In this document: one piece after another, positions 58,510 through 64,000 of the stretch
How positions within the stretch are numbered: the first letter of the stretch is position 1
Layout: each line of letters begins with the position of its first letter
NCBI GenBank assembly: GCA_902475545.1
Contig: CABRZP010000008.1
Coordinates: 1 to 64,000, forward strand
DNA: 64,000 nt
Direction: 5' to 3'
Origin: an uncultured bacterium
GTDB taxonomy: Bacteria > Cyanobacteriota > Vampirovibrionia > Gastranaerophilales > Gastranaerophilaceae
The notes under the pieces: generated by a model
Databases searched by the model: none
What the model saw: only the letters and a program-made list of their open reading frames with translations
What the model was told of the DNA's origin: nothing
Program-made: the position numbers and the translations under genes

Positions 58510-58686
58510 ATGAATGAATCTATAATAAAGGAAGTAAAATCTATTTACTCTGCAAAAGTACGTAATACCAATCCAAACATGACAGAATTTGGACTAGAGT
58601 CTGATGAGCTGAATTTTAATGAGCCAAAAACATTCTTTAACGGGGTTATTGAAAAATTAAATATAATCGTTGAAAAAGATAATTAA
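58510..58686 (+). CDS. Small hypothetical protein (58 residues)
   Basis: The reading frame MNESIIKEVKSIYSAKVRNTN... ends IEKLNIIVEKDN and lies 57 bp after ilvB. AAGAGG stands 15 bases before the ATG, rather far for a ribosome site. It is acidic and helical. It is in the place of an ilvN gene but shows no ACT domain. Its stop overlaps the convergent formyltransferase-like gene by 4 bp. Real but unidentified, with moderate certainty. Confidence 0.55.
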   Translation: MNESIIKEVKSIYSAKVRNTNPNMTEFGLESDELNFNEPKTFFNGVIEKLNIIVEKDN

Positions 58687-59225
58687 TGAGAGCAGTGTCC
58701 ACCATTGCAGTCTCCGCATCCTCCGGAACAAGAATGTTTAAACAAATCAGAAAAGTCAAATACTCTATCTTCTAAAATTGCTTCAATAACTGCAGGGTAT
58801 AATTTTTTAGAAATGTTAATAATTTCTTGCTTATATTCTTCGTAATGTGTAGTTAAACCAATTAAAACTGGGTATTGTGCAAGTATCCTCCCGTAGAATT
58901 TGTTAGGTTCAACTTGATGAATAGTTATACCTCCAACTTTTATTCCACTGGTGAAGGATTTTTCTAAGGCATTTTCTTCCGCGAAAGATGGTAGTAATGA
59001 CGGATGAAGATTTATTATAGGTACATTTTGTTTGCTGTTGATATCCAACAAAAATTTTTGAGTAAAATCACACAGGCAGATGAGATTGTATGAATTTTCG
59101 TTTGTTTGCAGCTCTTTAAGAGTTTCAAAATAAGAAATTTCTATATCTTTGTTTTTAAAATTTTGTTGTATAGCTTCAAGTATTTCTGAATTTTCAATGT
59201 TTATTATTGCAACTTTTTTTGTCAT
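58683..59225 (-). CDS. PurN-like formyltransferase with Cys/His-rich tail
   Basis: The 180-residue protein has the formyltransferase core INLHPSLLPSF and GGITIHQVEPNKFYGRILAQYPVLI, with the His of HPSLLP, as in glycinamide ribonucleotide transformylase. The N-terminal nucleotide part is shorter and lacks the clear SGxGSN loop of true PurN. The last 17 residues, HSCSGGCGDCNGGHCSH, look like a metal-binding tail. It is probably a derived member of the family, not necessarily purine-biosynthetic. Confidence 0.75.
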   Translation of the reverse strand: MTKKVAIINIENSEILEAIQQNFKNKDIEISYFETLKELQTNENSYNLICLCDFTQKFLLDINSKQNVPIINLHPSLLPSFAEENALEKSFTSGIKVGGITIHQVEPNKFYGRILAQYPVLIGLTTHYEEYKQEIINISKKLYPAVIEAILEDRVFDFSDLFKHSCSGGCGDCNGGHCSH

Positions 59226-59312
59226 AGTTTTTTCCCTTTTATTTATTAAATTTTATTACAAATACAGCAAAAAATATATTTACATGTTTTAGAACTAATA
59301 TTAGGAGCAGAT

Positions 59313-59744
59313 ATGCATATTAAACAAATGGATTCAAATACTCAATCTTTTGGAATGAAAATTCCGACAAAAACAGCAATTGAAGTTGCTACAGGATGTT
59401 ATTTAGATAATGCACGTCGTTCCAACCGGAGGCAATATAAATTACTGGAAAAAGTTTCAGGATTAGATATAAAAAATTTATATACAGGTGAGGTGGTAAC
59501 CGGTCTTCGGAATTTATCTTTGTATCTGAAAACAAATTATCCGAAATTAGCTGCAGCTGCTGATAATATTAGAAAAGTTTGTGATGAAATAAATGCAAAT
59601 CGAACATTTTTACCTGAAGATGAACTTCAAATATCGAAAAGACTAGCTAAGGTATGGAATGAAGAAGCTAAAAAGATTGGAACGAGATCAATTGATATAG
59701 AACCAGTATCGCTTCAACAACTCGGATTAGATAAATATATGTAA
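59313..59744 (+). CDS. Hypothetical protein with F-x-M/G N-terminal motif (143 residues)
   Basis: The start MHIKQMDSNTQSFGMKIPTKTAIEVATG carries SFGMK at 12-16, similar to motifs near the start of other proteins here. The rest is helical and basic, with LRNLSLYLKTNYPKLAAAADNIRKVCDEI and a C-terminal LAKVWNEEAKKIG. There is no signal peptide. AGGAG precedes the ATG. It is followed 26 bp later by another helical protein. I do not recognise the family. Confidence 0.75.
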   Translation: MHIKQMDSNTQSFGMKIPTKTAIEVATGCYLDNARRSNRRQYKLLEKVSGLDIKNLYTGEVVTGLRNLSLYLKTNYPKLAAAADNIRKVCDEINANRTFLPEDELQISKRLAKVWNEEAKKIGTRSIDIEPVSLQQLGLDKYM

Positions 59745-59770
59745 TTAAATAATAGTAGGTAATAAATAAT

Positions 59771-60139
59771 ATGAATATGAAAATATCAGCACAAAATATT
59801 TCTCAAAGATTTCCAACCAATGGGGTTTTAAGATGTCTTTGCGGAGAATTTCCTACCTTGAAAACAGAAAAAGGAATTCAAGACGCTAGTGATGTTCTGG
59901 AAACAGTTCAAAAGGTTTTTAATTATTCAGATAATGTAATTTTGGATATAGTAAAATCAAGAAATCCGCTTAGTACTTTTTTAGTTCCGATTAGTGCAGG
60001 TAGACATTTGGAAGAAGCAAATCCTTGGTTAAAAGATTTGAGAACACGATTAAATATAGCCGCTCAGGATCGTCGTATAGAAACAGAAATAAATCAAATA
60101 GTAAGTGAAGTCGGAGAAAATATTAATTTAAAAGCATAA
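59771..60139 (+). CDS. Hypothetical helical protein (122 residues)
   Basis: The protein begins MNMKISAQNISQRFPTNGVLRCLCGEFPTLK, with a C-x-C pair near residues 22-24, and continues as charged helices (TRLNIAAQDRRIETEINQIVSEVGENINLKA). It is co-transcribed with the preceding hypothetical gene and may be distantly related to it (similar length and helix layout), though direct similarity is weak. A terminator follows at once. Confidence 0.72.
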   Translation: MNMKISAQNISQRFPTNGVLRCLCGEFPTLKTEKGIQDASDVLETVQKVFNYSDNVILDIVKSRNPLSTFLVPISAGRHLEEANPWLKDLRTRLNIAAQDRRIETEINQIVSEVGENINLKA

Positions 60140-60170
60140 AAAAGCTCCTCGATTGAGGAGCTTTTTATAT
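60139..60170. terminator. Bidirectional terminator before oadB
   Basis: AAAAAGCTCCTC, loop GATT, GAGGAGCTTTTT; convergent genes on both sides. Confidence 0.9.
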
Positions 60171-60206
60171 TATTATCTCAGAATAATCAGTAATACTATT
60201 AACCCA

Positions 60207-61412
60207 CTAGTTGCAAAGTGCGAGTAGTACACCTGCAGCTACAGCTGAACCGATTACACCTGCAACGTTTGGTCCCATTGCGTGCATTAATAAGTAGTTT
60301 TGAGAGTTATATTCTAAACCTACTTTATTTGATACACGGGCTGCCATAGGTACAGCAGATACACCGGCAGAACCGATTAACGGGTTGATAAGTTTAGGTT
60401 CAACCCCTTTGATTTTTGCACTGATTTTAATACAAACGTTCATTAACTTAGCCATCAATACACCTGCAGCTGTTGCAAATGAGAATGCAATAATACCAAG
60501 GAATAAGATGAATAATGTTTGAACTGTTAAGAACTGTTCTGCTGATAATTTAGAACCAACAGACAATCCTAAGAAAATTGTAACGATGTTGATTAAAGCG
60601 TTTTGCATTGTATCAGATAATCTGTCAACAACACCGCATTCTTTACATAAGTTACCGAAAGTTAAAGCACCAACTAATGGGCAAGCATCCGGTAAGAAGA
60701 TTATACATAAAGCTAATACAACAAGCGGAAATACAATTTTCTCTCTTTTAGATACTGAGCGAAGTTGATCCATTTGGATTTGACGTTCAGCATTGTTAGT
60801 TAATAATTTCATAATAGGCGGTTGAATTACAGGAACCAATGCCATATATGAGTATGCTGCAACAGCGATTGCACCTAATAATTCAGGAGCAAGTTTAGAT
60901 GTTACATAAATTGATGTAGGACCATCAGCACCACCGATGATACCGATTGCACCTGATTGTGGAAGTGTAAAGCCAAAACAGCATAGAGCTAATAATAAAG
61001 CTCCGAAAATACCGAATTGAGCAGCACCGCCTAAAAGTGCAGTTTTAGGGTTAGCAATCAACGGACCAAAGTCTGTCATAGCACCAACACCCATAAAGAT
61101 AATCAATGGGAACAAACCTTTATGAATACCTGCTTCATAAATTATTCCCAAGAACCCTGTAGGTTCTGCAATCCCAGCCATAGGGATATTTGACAACAAA
61201 CCGCCAAATGCGATAGGCACTAATAATAACGGTTCGTATTGTTTCTTAATTCCAAGCCATAGCAAGAACAAACAAATTACTAACATAATCGGATGTCCGA
61301 ATTGGTGTAAGAATTGTTCTACGGCATTTGTGATTGTCGGGTCTGCCTTTTCAACCATGTTGTAAATACCGGTAGATTGCCATAGGCTCATTAATCCATC
61401 TGAAAAATTCAT
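60207..61412 (-). CDS. oadB: Sodium-pumping decarboxylase beta subunit
   Basis: The 401-residue membrane subunit decarboxylates carboxybiotin and couples this to sodium export. Conserved parts are FLGIIYEAGI, PLIIFMGVGAMTDFGPLIANPKT, GAIGIIGGADGPTSIYVTSKLAPELLGAIAVAAYSYMALVP with the essential Asp in GGADGPT, and NPLIGSAGVSAVPMAARV near the end. It lies 17 bp after oadA in the same operon. Confidence 0.95.
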   Translation of the reverse strand: MNFSDGLMSLWQSTGIYNMVEKADPTITNAVEQFLHQFGHPIMLVICLFLLWLGIKKQYEPLLLVPIAFGGLLSNIPMAGIAEPTGFLGIIYEAGIHKGLFPLIIFMGVGAMTDFGPLIANPKTALLGGAAQFGIFGALLLALCCFGFTLPQSGAIGIIGGADGPTSIYVTSKLAPELLGAIAVAAYSYMALVPVIQPPIMKLLTNNAERQIQMDQLRSVSKREKIVFPLVVLALCIIFLPDACPLVGALTFGNLCKECGVVDRLSDTMQNALINIVTIFLGLSVGSKLSAEQFLTVQTLFILFLGIIAFSFATAAGVLMAKLMNVCIKISAKIKGVEPKLINPLIGSAGVSAVPMAARVSNKVGLEYNSQNYLLMHAMGPNVAGVIGSAVAAGVLLALCN

Positions 61413-61429
61413 TTGTATTTACCTCCCGA

Positions 61430-63220
61430 TTAACCTACTGTTACCAATACTTGACCGGTTTGGACTTTATTACCAACTTCAATATCAACTGATTTAACAG
61501 TACCGCCAACAGGTGATTTGATTTCTGTTTCCATTTTCATAGCTTCAACAACAGCAATTACATCACCTTCAGAAATTGAATCGCCTTCTGAAACTAATAC
61601 TTTTAATACGTTACCAGGTAATGCGGCTTTAACCGGAGTACCTTCGCCGGCATCAGCTGCTTTAGCTTCGATACCTTCTTTAACATTGAAGTCATATAAT
61701 TTACCATTAACTGTAGCTTTTCCGCCTTCCAAGGCAACAGCGTATTTTTTACCGTTAACAGTAACAGTGTAACCATTTCCTGCCGGTTCGCAAGATGATG
61801 GAACTTCTGATTTGTTTTCGTTTTTACGAACACCGATTGTTCCTTTACCTTGTAAGAATAAGATACCTTTTTCTTTACATGCAGCAGAAATGAATAAGTT
61901 TTCATCATTAACTTCAAGTCCGGCTTCTTCAAGTCTTTTTTGAGCAACAGCAAGACCTTTTGTTTCATCTTTATCGTTTAAGTCAACAACTGTTTCTGTG
62001 GTTGGTTGTAAACCAAGTTGTTCTTCTGCAATTTTAATAACTTCAGCATCAGGTTCGCAAGGTGTTTTACCAAAATATCCAAGAACCATTTTGCCATAAC
62101 CTTCTGCAATTTTCTTCCATTTACCAAACATTACATTGTTGAATGCTTGTTGGAAATAGAATTGAGATACAGGAGTTACAGATGTTCCGAAACCGCCTTT
62201 TTCTACAACTTCTTTCATTGCAGCAACAACTTCAGGGTATTTATGCATTAGATTGTTATCACGTAACATTTGAGTGTTAGCTGTTAATGCTCCACCAGGT
62301 AATGGTGATTGGATAATTTGCGGATTAACTGCTAATGCTTCTGGTGGTAAGAAGTAATCTTTCATACAATCTTTGAAAATTTCTTCTGTTTCAAGAATTT
62401 TTTCTACATCAATACCTAAATCATATTCTGTACCTTTTAATGCGTGCCACATAGAAACGATATCAGGTTGAGCTGTTCCGCCGGAAACCGGTTTCATAGA
62501 TAAGTCAATACAGTTAGCTCCGCCTTCTAAAGCTGCTAAGTATGCTGATAATCCGGTACCAGCTGTTTCGTGAGAGTGGAATCTGATATCTGCATCAGCA
62601 CCTAAAATTTCACGAGTTCTTCTGATTGTTTCAAATACTTTTCTTGGAGAAGATGTACCTGAAGCATCTTTGAATGCTAATGAATCAAATTCAATGCCTG
62701 CATCTAAGATTGATCTAAGAACTTTTTCATAGAATTCAACGTCATGAGCACCTGTACAGCCGATAGGTAATTCCATCATTGTGATTGTAACTTCGTGTTT
62801 TAAACCGTGTTTTTTAATACATTGACTTGAGTATAATAAGTTGTTAACGTCATTTAAAGCATCAAAGTTTCTGATAGTTGTTACACCGTGTTTTGCAAAC
62901 ATTTTAGCGTGCAAATCGATAACGTCTCTTGGTTGAGAATCCAAACCAACTACGTTAACACCACGAGATAGTGATTGTAAATTAATATCAGGACCTACTG
63001 CTGCTCTGATTTTGTCCATAGTTTCAAAAGCATTTTCGTTGCAATAAAAAATTGGTGATTGGAATCTTGCACCGCCTGCAACTTCAAAGTGTCTGATGCC
63101 TGCATCTACTGCAGATTTTAATGCAGGTAGAAAATCGTCTACAAATACTCTGGCACCGTAAACAGATTGGAAACCATCTCTGAAAGATGTGTCCATAACT
63201 TTAATAAGTTTCTTTCCCAT
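61430..63220 (-). CDS. oadA: Oxaloacetate decarboxylase alpha subunit / pyruvate carboxylase subunit B
   Basis: The 596-residue biotin protein transfers CO2 from the substrate to biotin. The carboxyltransferase domain starts with MDTSFRDGFQSVYGARV; the family usually reads DTTLRDGxQS. It includes FKDASGTSSPRKVFETIRR and HSHETAGTGLSAYLAALEGGANCIDLSM. The C-terminal biotinyl domain has VEAMKMETE with the biotinylated Lys562. The substrate may be oxaloacetate or a related acid such as methylmalonyl-CoA; the motif set is closest to the oxaloacetate/pyruvate type. Confidence 0.94.
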   Translation of the reverse strand: MGKKLIKVMDTSFRDGFQSVYGARVFVDDFLPALKSAVDAGIRHFEVAGGARFQSPIFYCNENAFETMDKIRAAVGPDINLQSLSRGVNVVGLDSQPRDVIDLHAKMFAKHGVTTIRNFDALNDVNNLLYSSQCIKKHGLKHEVTITMMELPIGCTGAHDVEFYEKVLRSILDAGIEFDSLAFKDASGTSSPRKVFETIRRTREILGADADIRFHSHETAGTGLSAYLAALEGGANCIDLSMKPVSGGTAQPDIVSMWHALKGTEYDLGIDVEKILETEEIFKDCMKDYFLPPEALAVNPQIIQSPLPGGALTANTQMLRDNNLMHKYPEVVAAMKEVVEKGGFGTSVTPVSQFYFQQAFNNVMFGKWKKIAEGYGKMVLGYFGKTPCEPDAEVIKIAEEQLGLQPTTETVVDLNDKDETKGLAVAQKRLEEAGLEVNDENLFISAACKEKGILFLQGKGTIGVRKNENKSEVPSSCEPAGNGYTVTVNGKKYAVALEGGKATVNGKLYDFNVKEGIEAKAADAGEGTPVKAALPGNVLKVLVSEGDSISEGDVIAVVEAMKMETEIKSPVGGTVKSVDIEVGNKVQTGQVLVTVG

Positions 63221-63284
63221 AAATTTTATCCTTTCGTTTGATTATAAAATTCGATTAAATATACTTCTGGTAACTTTTAATTGC

Positions 63285-63530
63285 TTACCCTTTATATTTA
63301 CCCCTTGCCATAATGGCTGCAATTGCAACTGCAATCGCTTCATCTACATTTGCTGCAGTTTTCTTTACTGTAGATTTTACTTCTTCTACAGCTTCAGGAA
63401 ATAATTTGTTCAAATAACTAACTATTTTTGACATAATTCTCATTGAGAAAATCAAAATGGTTAGGAAAGCAAGAACAAATCCCATTCCCATTCCAAGCAG
63501 CACTAAGCCGTTTGCTAAAATTTCATTCAT
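63285..63530 (-). CDS. oadG: Decarboxylase gamma subunit (OadG-like)
   Basis: The 81-residue protein has one membrane segment (about 8-32, LVLLGMGMGFVLAFLTILIFSMRIM) and then a charged, Ala-rich tail ending in AIAAIMARGKYKG, the typical layout of OadG subunits, which assemble the complex and bind zinc. Its ATG overlaps the birA stop (ATGA). oadA follows 64 bp downstream. Confidence 0.88.
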   Translation of the reverse strand: MNEILANGLVLLGMGMGFVLAFLTILIFSMRIMSKIVSYLNKLFPEAVEEVKSTVKKTAANVDEAIAVAIAAIMARGKYKG

Positions 63531-64000
63531 AAAATATCTCCTATCGTAAGTACAAATTCGTTGTTATCTTTTGATAATAAAACGAGTTCACCTTTATCAT
63601 TAATTGATTTAGCTAAACCCGTTTTAATATTGTTAAATACCTGAACATTAAGTTCTTTATTCAAAAAACAATTTCTATTAATATAATCATCTTTAATATT
63701 AATAAATCCTTTATTTAAAAATTCATCATAATGAGCAAAGAATTCTGTTAGTAGTTCCTTTAGAAATATATTTAAATTAATATCTTTACCTGTTTCTAAA
63801 TTCAAACTTGTTGCAATTTTGTCAGGAATAGAACTAATATCCGCTTCGTTAGAATTTAAATTTACACCTATGCCAAGAACTATTCCTTCTAAATTCTGAC
63901 CTTCCATGACTGTTTCTGAAAGAATACCCGCAATTTTTTTACCATTAATTAAAACATCATTTGGCCATTTGATTTGAGGTTTTAATCCATAGTTTTCAAG
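63527..64000 (-). CDS. birA: Biotin-[acetyl-CoA-carboxylase] ligase, 5' part missing
   Basis: The frame is open to the window edge: the first codons inside the window read LENYGLKPQIKWPNDVLINGKKIAGILSE, the biotin-binding KWPNDV and KIAGIL motifs of BirA, followed by GIGVNLN. About 157 residues are present; the N-terminal part, including the GRGRxxR motif, lies beyond position 64000. BirA would biotinylate OadA, encoded in the same operon. Gene overlap with oadG shows coupling. Confidence 0.92.
   Translation of the reverse strand, partial: LENYGLKPQIKWPNDVLINGKKIAGILSETVMEGQNLEGIVLGIGVNLNSNEADISSIPDKIATSLNLETGKDINLNIFLKELLTEFFAHYDEFLNKGFINIKDDYINRNCFLNKELNVQVFNNIKTGLAKSINDKGELVLLSKDNNEFVLTIGDIL

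Overview
The window is AT-rich, densely packed bacterial chromosome. It most resembles a non-photosynthetic relative of the cyanobacteria (Melainabacteria/Vampirovibrionia, probably the gut order Gastranaerophilales). The grounds are an EF-Tu and a tRNA-Leu(UAG) that read like cyanobacterial versions, a prepilin of the FTLAEVLITLGIIGIVAAMTIP type, no photosynthesis gene, and an anaerobic, decarboxylase-based energy set (sodium-pumping decarboxylase, EtfAB, Rex). The placement is inferred from remembered family sequences, not from a search.

Layout. 1-465: gene-free, hairpin-rich. 466-4716: stringent-response enzyme, then an NfeD/flotillin pair. 4852-7704: an operon of an NfnA-like flavoprotein, a 61-residue four-cysteine protein and EtfB/EtfA. 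7802-14143: unrecognised or structural-looking proteins, a two-domain M16 peptidase and a tandem pair of paralogues with STP-rich linkers. 14310-27648: housekeeping genes (purA, uvrA, ahcY, ychF), two secreted paralogues, a DUF475 membrane protein and a giant GH13 glycosidase. 27839-31094: small genes around tuf, including a ribbon-helix-helix regulator. 31155-38600: coaX, rex, thioesterase, pseudouridine synthase, coaE, a CHAP-type protein, an ABC exporter and a hydrolase. 38731-39395: tRNA-Leu, a 180-bp tandem repeat carrying copies of the tRNA 3' end, and tRNA-Ala. 39419-48789: hypothetical genes, then the operons gltP-like/queF/yraN and agmatinase/ligA/two envelope proteins. 48857-56689: envelope, regulatory and RNA genes (apt, a GT2 synthase, HU, DedA, a prepilin, rph). 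56812-64000: acetolactate synthase, a formyltransferase-like protein, two small hypotheticals, and the decarboxylase operon birA-oadG-oadA-oadB, whose birA is cut by the window edge.

The most interesting signal is a two-part promoter-like element, GCAATTTT - 13 bp - ACTTTATATA. It occurs six times, always with the same 13-bp spacer and 27-43 bp before a start codon. It precedes a 53-residue protein, the RHH regulator, a 72-residue protein, both STP-linker paralogues and the CHAP-type protein. This looks like a regulon read by a dedicated sigma factor or activator, and it groups proteins with no classical signal peptide. Three neighbouring small proteins of this group also end in the same ten-residue tail, NA(K/E)I(L/V)(D/E)xLL(A/G). 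A second recurring theme is a short F-x-G motif near the N-terminus of several unrelated proteins.
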